From NCBI RefSeq assembly GCF_920984665.1, contig NZ_CAKLBP010000001.1, forward strand, positions 1,061,703 to 1,125,702: a stretch of 64,000 nt of DNA, in the 5' to 3' direction. The notes below the pieces were generated by a model. That model did not search any database and was not told the DNA's origin. It saw nothing but the letters and a program-made list of their open reading frames with translations. A program made the position numbers and the translations under genes. This stretch comes from Pedobacter sp. Leaf170. Its GTDB lineage: Bacteria > Bacteroidota > Bacteroidia > Sphingobacteriales > Sphingobacteriaceae. Numbering within the stretch: position 1 is the stretch's first letter; each line of letters starts with the position of its first letter. This document shows, one piece after another, positions 54,533 to 61,958 of this stretch.

Positions 54533-56110
54533 TTATGTTGTTGGCAGAATCAACGGTAATCGTTTTAAAACGAAATCTCGACCATTGCTAAAGAATAACT
54601 GGCGAGCGAGTTGCTGTATGCTAATACCTGATGGCATTAGATTGCTTAAATTATTTTGCTCCAAAAAGCGGGGAAAATATTTTATAAAATCTTTTTCAAA
54701 TTGCGGGAGTTCGAGCACCGAATCGCAAAAAGTTAAAGGATTAATTAAGCCATCAAAATCCGAACCGATACAAACCTTTTGAAGCGCATTTTTTACCGGA
54801 AATCCATATTCAGCTGAAATTTTCATCAGGTGTAAAACATGTGCCATAAAGTGATGAAGGTGGTAAAATGGAACATCAACTAAAGATTGTACAGCACGGT
54901 TTACCACTTCATGTGTTATACAATAAAATGGTGTTAAATGTTCGCCTACGGCATCTCCAGTAATGAAATATTCTAATTCTTTATTAGATATATATTCCGA
55001 TTCCGTAAGTAAATCCTGCTGTTCTTCGGCTTTGATGCTGCTTTCTCCATAACCCAAAATTCTTTTATCCAGAGAAAGTCCTATCATGCCGTCAGATTCC
55101 AAAATCGCGATAATTTCCTCGTCATAAAGGTTAATGCTACTCGGGTTAAAGGCTACCGATTCGTAAGTTTGATATTTAGTAGGTTTTCCCCAGGTAATTT
55201 TAGAATACCCTTTTACCGATGGCGAATCGATTTGCATATAATTTGGTATTTCACCTACAGAAAGCCCGGTAAATCCTGCATGGGTACAAACCAAAGGCTG
55301 CTTAATTGGTGCAAAATCTGCTCTTTCACGTATATCATAAATAAATTTGGTTCTGGCGCCCAGGCTCATGTGTTTAAGGTCAACCAAAATATTACGTTCA
55401 TAGCAAAATCGTATAATTTCTATGCCATCTGCAGATATTTCTTTCTCCCTGGGGATAAAACTTAGCGACTCTACAAAAAGTATCCCATAAGCATGGTTGC
55501 AGAAGGGATATTGCTCGAGATGGGTTATATTGATAGATAAAATGGGATAAGATTTTCGTAAACTTTCCAGATTTGTTAAAACTTCAACCCTATTAATCTT
55601 CTTTGGGTCGAGTGTTGAAGATAGCGTATGGCATCCTTCAATGGTAAAAACTGCATAAATCCGCTCTTTATCTTCTTCATCATAAATTACCTCATAAGAT
55701 AAAGCCACCACAGTTTTGCCATCATCTGTTACCTTCGGACTTAATATAAGCTTTAAATCTTCCTCTACTAAATCTGGAAATGGCTTTAATCTGCCCGAAA
55801 TCATGTCGTCAAGTCTTAAAGGATTAAGATATTCTCGCAATGGCGATTTTTCAGCTTGTTTCTTAAGCAGCTTATTGTCGATAAAGCCACGCTCGGGCAC
55901 AAATAAAGCAATGCAAACTAGGTTACATCTCGAATCAAGCAGTTGTTGAAAGTTAGATTGGGAACCCAAAATTCTGCTAAAATCGCTACACATTCGAATA
56001 AACCAATTGATTTTTTTAGTATCAATATTTTGCCAGGGGCTTGTTTTAGCAGCGCCGGTAGTGAACATCGACTTTAAAGTCGGATGAATGTGAAAGTCAA
56101 AATAAGGCAT
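54533..56110 (-). CDS. Peptidase M19 (membrane dipeptidase)-like metal hydrolase
   Basis: 525 residues, no signal peptide. YFDFHIHPTLK near the N-terminus, TIEGCHTLSS (about 174-183), LNITHLEQYPFCNHAYG, LVDLKHMSLGARTKF, PLVCTHAGF and CIGSDFDGLINP supply the His/Glu/Asp ligands of an M19-type binuclear zinc site. At 525 residues it is longer than bacterial dipeptidases (about 320-400), with inserts between the ligand motifs. Members cleave dipeptides with D- or dehydro residues or act as amidases. It starts 32 bases upstream of the outer-membrane protein gene, with which it probably forms an operon between the ebo and polyketide clusters. Confidence 0.8.
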   Translation of the reverse strand: MPYFDFHIHPTLKSMFTTGAAKTSPWQNIDTKKINWFIRMCSDFSRILGSQSNFQQLLDSRCNLVCIALFVPERGFIDNKLLKKQAEKSPLREYLNPLRLDDMISGRLKPFPDLVEEDLKLILSPKVTDDGKTVVALSYEVIYDEEDKERIYAVFTIEGCHTLSSTLDPKKINRVEVLTNLESLRKSYPILSINITHLEQYPFCNHAYGILFVESLSFIPREKEISADGIEIIRFCYERNILVDLKHMSLGARTKFIYDIRERADFAPIKQPLVCTHAGFTGLSVGEIPNYMQIDSPSVKGYSKITWGKPTKYQTYESVAFNPSSINLYDEEIIAILESDGMIGLSLDKRILGYGESSIKAEEQQDLLTESEYISNKELEYFITGDAVGEHLTPFYCITHEVVNRAVQSLVDVPFYHLHHFMAHVLHLMKISAEYGFPVKNALQKVCIGSDFDGLINPLTFCDSVLELPQFEKDFIKYFPRFLEQNNLSNLMPSGISIQQLARQLFFSNGRDFVLKRLPLILPTT

Positions 56111-56385
56111 AGATATGGAAGATTAATTTAGTGATTAATCGTCTGCACAGCCATCGGAGTTAAAAATTCCAATAGCACCTATCGGCCAAACTAGAAATAA
56201 GTTTATGGAGCGAAATATTTGGGTATAAAAAAGCGTTAAGAATTTGTTTGGTAATGCAATATAAGAAAAGAATAGCAATTATAAATACCTAACATTAAGT
56301 ATTTTATGTAGAATTATGAATAAAAAAAGGGCCGTCTCTTTGTTTAATTCTTGAGGCATAAAGCATCTGCAATATAAGGAACACC

Positions 56386-56400
56386 TGCCTACCGCAGGCA
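56386..56400. repeat. TGCCTACCGCAGGCA palindrome
   Basis: A 15-base near-perfect inverted repeat of a type often scattered between genes in this phylum. Confidence 0.55.
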
Positions 56401-56405
56401 TACAT

Positions 56406-56430
56406 GAAAAACGGGACTAACAATATTCTA
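56406..56430 (-). repeat. Fragment of the dispersed repeat (reverse)
   Basis: AAACGGGACTAACAATA is shared with the reverse complement of copy B (TATTGTTAGTCCCGTTT near 21494-21510). The rest of the repeat is absent or too diverged to recognise. Confidence 0.5.
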
Positions 56431-56516
56431 AAGGGCAATTTTTGCCTTTCTAAAAATTTATCCATTAATAAGGTAACGCTTTAAACAAAGGTGAGTTTAA
56501 AGTGTTATCTTGATGA

Positions 56517-57653
56517 ATGCCTATTGAAACAGAAATCTTGATTATTGGTGGTGGTTTAGCTGGTTTAACGGCGGCTTTGCATCTTAAAAAATTAGGCTTA
56601 GAGGTTACACTTATCGAGAAGCAAAACTATCCTCATCATAAAGTTTGCGGAGAATATATTTCGAACGAAATTCTACCGTATTACAATTGGCTTGGCTTAG
56701 ATTTATCAGTTCTGAAGCCAAATCAAATCAACCAACTACAATTTACATCTGTTGATGGCAACAGCATTAAAACTAATTTACCACTTGGAGGCATTGGCTT
56801 AAGCAGATATGCAATTGATAATTACCTCTATCAGGTTGCTACAACCCGGGGAATAAATATTTTTCATGGAAATGTGCAAAATGTAGCCTATACTAATAAT
56901 CAATTTGTTGTAGATACTGTTGATGGTTCAGTTTATAAGGCACAACATGTAATTGGCGCTTATGGTAAAAGGGCACTATTAGATTCTAAACTCGATCGTA
57001 AATTTATTGGAAAAAAATCTCCGTACCTTGCAGTAAAGGCACATTACAAATCAAATTTCGCAAACCATATTGTAAGCTTAAACAATTTTAAAGGTGGCTA
57101 TTGTGGCGTTTCAAAAGTAGAAAATGATATTTTAAACATTTGCTATTTAGCAGATTATGAAAGCTTCAAAAAACATAAAAATATTTATACCTTTCAAAAA
57201 AATGTGTTGCATCAAAATAAAAATCTAGAGCGTATTTTTAGTGAAGCAGAGATGATTTTTGAAGCACCTTTAACCATCAGTCAGATTTCTTTTGAAAAAA
57301 AAGAGCCGGTACTTAACCATATTTTAATGATTGGCGATACTGCCGGATTAATTCATCCACTTTGTGGAAATGGTATGGCTATGGCCATTCACAGCGCTAA
57401 AATTGTTGCGGAGCTATTATATAAATTTCATAATGGAATCATTCCTGATAGGCAAGCACTCGAAAAGCAATATACGCAACAATGGAAGGCTCTATTTGCC
57501 CAAAGATTAAAATTTGGAAAAATTTTAGCCTCAGTTTTAAAAAATAATATGATGGAAAACATAGCTATGAAAACTGTAAATCTTTTCCCGGCGATATTAA
57601 ATAAAACCATAAAATACACACATGGTAAACCGATAATTGCATCAGAAATATGA
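56517..57653 (+). CDS. FAD-dependent oxidoreductase of the geranylgeranyl reductase family
   Basis: 378 residues. ILIIGGGLAGLTAALHLKKL (7-26) binds FAD; PHHKVCGEYIS (about 41-51) is the hallmark of the geranylgeranyl reductase/FixC-like group; GDTAGLIHPLCGNGMAMAIH (about 275-294) is the second FAD contact. Related flavoproteins reduce prenyl chains or hydroxylate/halogenate aromatic rings. As first gene of an operon with a type III polyketide synthase and a methyltransferase it probably tailors the ring, as SrsC does for alkylresorcinols in Streptomyces. Its stop overlaps the next start by four bases. Confidence 0.87.
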   Translation: MPIETEILIIGGGLAGLTAALHLKKLGLEVTLIEKQNYPHHKVCGEYISNEILPYYNWLGLDLSVLKPNQINQLQFTSVDGNSIKTNLPLGGIGLSRYAIDNYLYQVATTRGINIFHGNVQNVAYTNNQFVVDTVDGSVYKAQHVIGAYGKRALLDSKLDRKFIGKKSPYLAVKAHYKSNFANHIVSLNNFKGGYCGVSKVENDILNICYLADYESFKKHKNIYTFQKNVLHQNKNLERIFSEAEMIFEAPLTISQISFEKKEPVLNHILMIGDTAGLIHPLCGNGMAMAIHSAKIVAELLYKFHNGIIPDRQALEKQYTQQWKALFAQRLKFGKILASVLKNNMMENIAMKTVNLFPAILNKTIKYTHGKPIIASEI

Positions 57654-58363
57654 TAGTAGATACCAGGTTTCGTAGCGAAGCCCCCGAGATGATGGACGAT
57701 TTTGAAATGGAAGGGGCAATTTTACAAGATGCATTAGATAAAATTGCAAGTATCAATCAGCTTTTGGGTGGCAACAAGGTTACTGTTGATGGGGTTAAAA
57801 AATTGCTTGAAAATAATCCAACCAATAACATAATTCGTATTACTGATATAGGTTGCGGCAATGGAGATATGCTTAGAACATTATCAAATTATGCTAAAAA
57901 AAACAATTTAAATTTTGAATTAGTAGGCATTGATGCTAATCAATTTACGATTGAACACGCCAGAAATTTATCAAAGGATTATGCAAATATTAGTTATCAA
58001 TGTTTAGATATTTTTGATGATTCAGTAAAAATGCAAGCTTGCGATATTTACCTCTGCACTTTAACGCTTCATCATTTTAAAAACGATGAAATAATAAAGC
58101 TTTTAAACTATTTTAAGCAAACTGCAAGCATTGGCATTGTAATAAACGATTTGGAACGCAGTGCAATAGCTTATCAACTTTTTAAAGTGCTTTGTTTTGT
58201 ATTCCGCCTAAATCACATGTCGAAAACCGATGGATTAATTTCAATTTTGCGTGGCTTTAAAAGAGAAGATTTCATCGCGTATGCGAAAAAATTAAATATA
58301 AAAACCAGCTCGATTAAATGGAAATGGGCTTTTAGATACCAATGGATAATTAAAACAGCATGA
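57650..58363 (+). CDS. SAM-dependent class I methyltransferase
   Basis: 237 residues. Motif I ITDIGCGNGDMLRTL (about 64-78) and the acidic residue in ELVGIDANQFTIEHAR (about 92-107) define the SAM site; CTLTLHHFKNDEII follows. The fold resembles small-molecule O- or C-methyltransferases (UbiE/BpsB type). It overlaps its neighbours by four bases on each side (ATGA junctions), so it is coupled to the oxidoreductase and polyketide synthase genes. A role in methylating the polyketide product is inferred from position. Confidence 0.85.
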   Translation: MIVDTRFRSEAPEMMDDFEMEGAILQDALDKIASINQLLGGNKVTVDGVKKLLENNPTNNIIRITDIGCGNGDMLRTLSNYAKKNNLNFELVGIDANQFTIEHARNLSKDYANISYQCLDIFDDSVKMQACDIYLCTLTLHHFKNDEIIKLLNYFKQTASIGIVINDLERSAIAYQLFKVLCFVFRLNHMSKTDGLISILRGFKREDFIAYAKKLNIKTSSIKWKWAFRYQWIIKTA

Positions 58364-59412
58364 GTGTAATTGTAAAAGCCGTTGGTAAGGCATTACCCCA
58401 ATTTTGGAGGGCAACTGAAGATATTATTCCCTTTCTAGATGTTTGGCTTAAAGACCAGGATGAAAGATTTATTAGAAAAGTAAAAAAGATTTTTGAAGGC
58501 GCCGCAGTAGATAAACGTTACTCGTTCATGTCGCCCGAGGAGGTTTTTAGCGACCTGAGTTTTGAAAAGCGCAACGACATTTACATACGTGAAGGCATTA
58601 GATTAGGTGCGCAATGTTTAGAAACCGCTTTAGCAAAAGCGAATTGGAAACCCGAAGATTTGGATTACATTATTACGGTAAGCTGTACCGGGATAATGAT
58701 TCCATCTTTGGATGCCTATCTAATCAATAAACTTAAACTCCGTAATGATATTGTCCGTTTGCCGGTTACAGAAATGGGTTGTGCCGCGGGAGTTTCGGGA
58801 ATGATTTATGCCAAAAATTTTTTGAAGGCAAATCCGGGTAAAAGAGCAGCTGTTATTGCAGTCGAATCTCCAACTGCAACTTTTCAGCTCAACGATTTTT
58901 CGATGGCAAACATTGTAAGTGCTGCAATTTTTGGCGATGGAGCAGCCTGTGTTTTACTAAGTTCAAACGATGAAGATGATGGTCCGGAAATGTTAGCAGA
59001 AGAAATGTATCACTTTTATGATGCTGAAGATATGATGGGTTTTAAGTTAACAAATACCGGTTTGCAGATGGTTTTAGATGTTGAAGTTCCAAATACCATC
59101 GAAGCACATTTTCCTCAAATTATACATCCTTTTTTAGCAAAAAATAATTTAGCAATAGCTGATATTAGACATCTGATATTTCATCCAGGAGGAAAAAAGA
59201 TAATACAGGTTGTAGAAGAATTATTTGGCAAACTGGGCAAAAACATAAACGAAACTAAAGAAATACTCAGACAGTATGGAAATATGAGTAGCGCCACCGT
59301 ACTTTACGTTTTGGAAAGCTATATGGATAAAAAACCTCTAAAGGGAGAAAAAGGTTTAATGTTAAGCTTCGGACCAGGATTTTCAGCACAAAGAATATTA
59401 TTGGAATGGTAG
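58360..59412 (+). CDS. Type III polyketide synthase (chalcone/stilbene synthase family)
   Basis: 350 residues. The catalytic triad can be located: Cys141 in TEMGCAAGVSG, His275 in FHPGGKK, Asn308 in YGNMSSATV; the C-terminal GFGPG-loop equivalent is SFGPGFSAQ. Type III enzymes elongate an acyl starter with malonyl-CoA and cyclise it to resorcinols, pyrones or phloroglucinols, acting as a soluble homodimer. Bacterial relatives ArsB/SrsA/BpsA use long acyl chains. The nearby ACP, ketosynthase and dehydratase suggest that the starter may be an ACP-bound or unusual acyl chain made by the same operon. Confidence 0.93.
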   Translation: MSVIVKAVGKALPQFWRATEDIIPFLDVWLKDQDERFIRKVKKIFEGAAVDKRYSFMSPEEVFSDLSFEKRNDIYIREGIRLGAQCLETALAKANWKPEDLDYIITVSCTGIMIPSLDAYLINKLKLRNDIVRLPVTEMGCAAGVSGMIYAKNFLKANPGKRAAVIAVESPTATFQLNDFSMANIVSAAIFGDGAACVLLSSNDEDDGPEMLAEEMYHFYDAEDMMGFKLTNTGLQMVLDVEVPNTIEAHFPQIIHPFLAKNNLAIADIRHLIFHPGGKKIIQVVEELFGKLGKNINETKEILRQYGNMSSATVLYVLESYMDKKPLKGEKGLMLSFGPGFSAQRILLEW

Positions 59413-59413
59413 C

Positions 59414-59860
59414 ATGACAAACAGCCAAATTATAGAAAAACTACCTTACGGGAAATCATTTTTATTTGTTGATGAACTGCTACAAGTAGACCAAAATGGC
59501 GCCAAAGGAACATTTACATTTGGTAAAGATTTAACATTTTTTGAAAGCCATTTTAAAGATAATCCTGTTACACCAGCGGTAATTTTAACTGAAACCATGG
59601 CGCAAATTGGACTGGTTTGTTTAGGGATTTTTCTTTTGAAAGATGCTTTAACTAAAAACGATATGGGTTTTGTTATGACATCAAATGTTATAGATTTTTT
59701 AAAACCTGTGTACCCCGGAGAACAGGTTTGGGTAAGCAGTGAAAAGATATACTTTAGATTTAACAAGCTAAGCTGTAAAGTAAAAATGGAAAATGCTAAT
59801 GGAGATTTGGTTTGTAAAGGAACAATATCTGGCATGCTAATTTCTAAACATAATGGATAA
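59414..59860 (+). CDS. FabZ-like 3-hydroxyacyl-ACP dehydratase (hotdog fold)
   Basis: 148 residues. LPYGKSFLFVDELLQVDQ (10-27) resembles the FabZ PHRYPFLLVD start; FFESHFKDNPVTPAVILTET (42-61) holds the catalytic His46 and Glu60 with the same 14-residue spacing as in FabZ. It would dehydrate 3-hydroxyacyl-ACP to the 2-enoyl form. It is not the housekeeping fabZ, because it lies inside the polyketide operon, one base after the synthase stop and overlapping the next gene by eight bases. Confidence 0.85.
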   Translation: MTNSQIIEKLPYGKSFLFVDELLQVDQNGAKGTFTFGKDLTFFESHFKDNPVTPAVILTETMAQIGLVCLGIFLLKDALTKNDMGFVMTSNVIDFLKPVYPGEQVWVSSEKIYFRFNKLSCKVKMENANGDLVCKGTISGMLISKHNG

Positions 59861-61133
59861 TATTCGCGTAGTAATTACTGGTTTGGGAGTTTGTGCACCA
59901 AACGGCACAACACTACCTGCTTTTACGCATGCAATTAAAAATGGAATCTCGGGCATAACTTTTCAAAGCGATTTAGAAGCTTTAGGTTTTTCTTGCCAGA
60001 TAGCTGGCAAACCGTTTTTAAGCGATGAACGAATTGCAGAATATTTTTCTCCTCTTGAGCTTAGAAATTTAAATAGCACAGGAATTGTTTATGGCGTTGT
60101 GGCCGGTTTAGATGCCTGGAAAGATGCTGGTTTAACCATTAACGAATCTGATGAACCCGATTGGGATAGCGGAACTATTTTCGGTACAGGCACTTCAGGG
60201 ATTGATAAATTTAGATGGGCCATAAATAAAATTGATGATTTGGAAATACGCAAGCTTGGAAGTTCTGTAGTAATACAAACGATGGCAAGCGGTGTGAGCG
60301 CTTTTATTAGCGGAAAACTCGGTTTAGGCAATCAAGTCAGTACCAATTCATCTGCCTGTGCAACCGGTGCTGAAAGTATTTTACTTGCTTACGAAAGGAT
60401 AAAAGCAGGCAAAGCCAAAAGAATGTTGGCCGGAAGCACCAGCGATAGTGGACCATATATTTGGGGTGGTTTTGACGCAATGAAAGTGTGCACTTACAAA
60501 CATAACCATGAGCCCGAAAAAGGAAGCCGACCAATGAGTTTAACTGCGAGTGGTTTTGTTCCGGGTAGTGGCGCAGGTGCGATGGTTTTAGAAACGCTCG
60601 AATATGCCTTAGCCAGAAAGGCTAAAATTTATGCCGAGGTTTTAGGTGGAGACTTAAATTCTGGCGGCCAAAGAGGTTTAGGCACCATGACCGCACCAAA
60701 TCCACAGGCGGTACAAAGGTGCATTATAAACGCCATCAAAAATGCTAACATCAAACCGCAGGATATTGATTTAATTAATGGACACTTAACCGCAACCGCC
60801 AAAGATGCGCTAGAAATTGAAAACTGGAAAGCAGCTTTAGGTGCAACCGCCGATGATTTTCCATACATAAATTCTTTAAAAGGGATGATTGGTCATTGCA
60901 TCAGCGCAGCTGGAAGTATTGAAAGTGTTGCCTCAATACTCGAATTAGCGCAAGGTTTTATATTCCCGAATATTAATTGCGAAGATTTAAATCCAGCAAT
61001 AACAGCTACTATTGCTGAAGATCGCATTCCAACAAAGTTGATAAATAAACCGGTTAACATTATTGCGAAAGCTAGTTTTGGCTTTGGAGATGTTAACGTT
61101 TGTGTTATTTTTAAAAAATACAACCATGAATAG
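59853..61133 (+). CDS. Beta-ketoacyl-ACP synthase (KAS I/II type)
   Basis: 426 residues of the thiolase superfamily. Catalytic residues: Cys169 in NSSACATGAES, His311 in NGHLTATAKD and His348 in GMIGHCISAAGS, with Lys343 before the latter. The usual AHGTxT motif has become GHLTAT (Leu for Gly), which may change the acyl pocket. It extends acyl-ACP chains with malonyl-ACP. Together with the dehydratase, ACP and phosphopantetheinyl transferase, it forms a small dedicated fatty-acyl module. A ketoreductase and enoyl reductase are absent and would have to come from general FAS II. Confidence 0.9.
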   Translation: MDNIRVVITGLGVCAPNGTTLPAFTHAIKNGISGITFQSDLEALGFSCQIAGKPFLSDERIAEYFSPLELRNLNSTGIVYGVVAGLDAWKDAGLTINESDEPDWDSGTIFGTGTSGIDKFRWAINKIDDLEIRKLGSSVVIQTMASGVSAFISGKLGLGNQVSTNSSACATGAESILLAYERIKAGKAKRMLAGSTSDSGPYIWGGFDAMKVCTYKHNHEPEKGSRPMSLTASGFVPGSGAGAMVLETLEYALARKAKIYAEVLGGDLNSGGQRGLGTMTAPNPQAVQRCIINAIKNANIKPQDIDLINGHLTATAKDALEIENWKAALGATADDFPYINSLKGMIGHCISAAGSIESVASILELAQGFIFPNINCEDLNPAITATIAEDRIPTKLINKPVNIIAKASFGFGDVNVCVIFKKYNHE

Positions 61134-61389
61134 AAACGAAATTATTGAGGCAATAAAGCTTATTGTAAAGCCCTACACGGAAGATGTTGCTGCACTAGAA
61201 AGCATAAATGAAAGCACAGATTTTATCAAAGATTTAAAAATAAATTCTGCCAATTTGGTTGATGTGGTACTTGATGTGGAAGAAAAATTTAGTATTGAAA
61301 TAGACAACGAATCAATGGCAAAAATGCTGACTGTAGAGGCAACAATTGCTATTATTGAGGAGAAAATGAATAGCAATGCTGGGAAATGA
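61126..61389 (+). CDS. Acyl carrier protein
   Basis: 87 residues from the ATG at 61126, overlapping the ketosynthase gene by eight bases. The start MNRNEIIEAIKLIVKPYTED is the normal ACP helix I; a longer frame starting at 61063 would be out of the family pattern. The phosphopantetheine attachment site is Ser41 in LKINSANLVDVV; housekeeping ACPs have DSL here, so the Asp before the Ser is Asn. The acidic C-terminal helices fit ACP. It probably carries the chain between the ketosynthase, dehydratase and type III synthase. Confidence 0.85.
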   Translation: MNRNEIIEAIKLIVKPYTEDVAALESINESTDFIKDLKINSANLVDVVLDVEEKFSIEIDNESMAKMLTVEATIAIIEEKMNSNAGK

Positions 61390-61837
61390 TATTGTAGATT
61401 TAAAGCTTGCCAAAACCCAAAGCAATTGGCAAAGAAGTGGCTTTTTAAATAAAATTTTCACTAAACAAGAACAATTTTACATACGTTCTTCTGAAAATCC
61501 TGATCGGTTGGTTTGGCTGCTGTGGAGTATGAAAGAAGCCGCTTACAAAATTCATAACCGCATTACAGGTGTACGGAACTTTGCGCCAACAAGTTTAGAG
61601 TGTAGTATCCGGCAGGAAGATTTAAAAAAAGGAGCAGTTTGCATTGACGCAGAAACCTACTACACTGAAAGTGATATTAATGATGATTATGTTCATACCG
61701 TTGCTAGTTGCTTAAAAAACCACTGCGTTAATGTTAAAACAGCTATTTATAAAGCCCCAAATTTATTAGCTGATTATAAAAATACCAGCGCGGCTTGCGT
61801 AAGTCATCACGGGCGTTATCTGGCGCTTGTATATTAA
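61376..61837 (+). CDS. 4'-phosphopantetheinyl transferase, AcpS-like
   Basis: 153 residues. LGNDIVDLK (2-10) with Asp5 and Asp8 and WSMKEAAYK (50-58) with Glu54 and Lys58 are the two hallmark motifs for magnesium and CoA binding in AcpS/Sfp enzymes. It loads the phosphopantetheine arm onto the ACP. It overlaps the ACP gene by 14 bases and ends the operon. A dedicated transferase next to an atypical ACP suggests the pair is separate from primary metabolism. Confidence 0.88.
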   Translation: MLGNDIVDLKLAKTQSNWQRSGFLNKIFTKQEQFYIRSSENPDRLVWLLWSMKEAAYKIHNRITGVRNFAPTSLECSIRQEDLKKGAVCIDAETYYTESDINDDYVHTVASCLKNHCVNVKTAIYKAPNLLADYKNTSAACVSHHGRYLALVY

Positions 61838-61928
61838 AAAATTAGCCTAAAATATTAGGTCATATTGCATCTGGTGCCCACTCCTATTTTCTTTACAGAA
61901 TAATAGAATAGCCTTCTTTAAAAAGCCT

Positions 61929-61936
61929 TATCTTTG
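61929..61936 (+). promoter_or_regulatory. -7 promoter box of pruA
   Basis: TATCTTTG fits TAnnTTTG exactly, 22 bases ahead of the pruA ATG. A -33 TTTG is not obvious. Confidence 0.5.
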
Positions 61937-61958
61937 GACAAATCATAAAAAATAAAAT

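Larger units (their letters stand above)
56111..56516. other. 406-bp intergenic region before the polyketide operon
   Basis: No gene. It holds a TGCCTACCGCAGGCA palindrome (56386-56400), a repeat fragment (56406-56430), and presumably the promoter of the following operon, for which I see no good -7 box. Confidence 0.5.
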
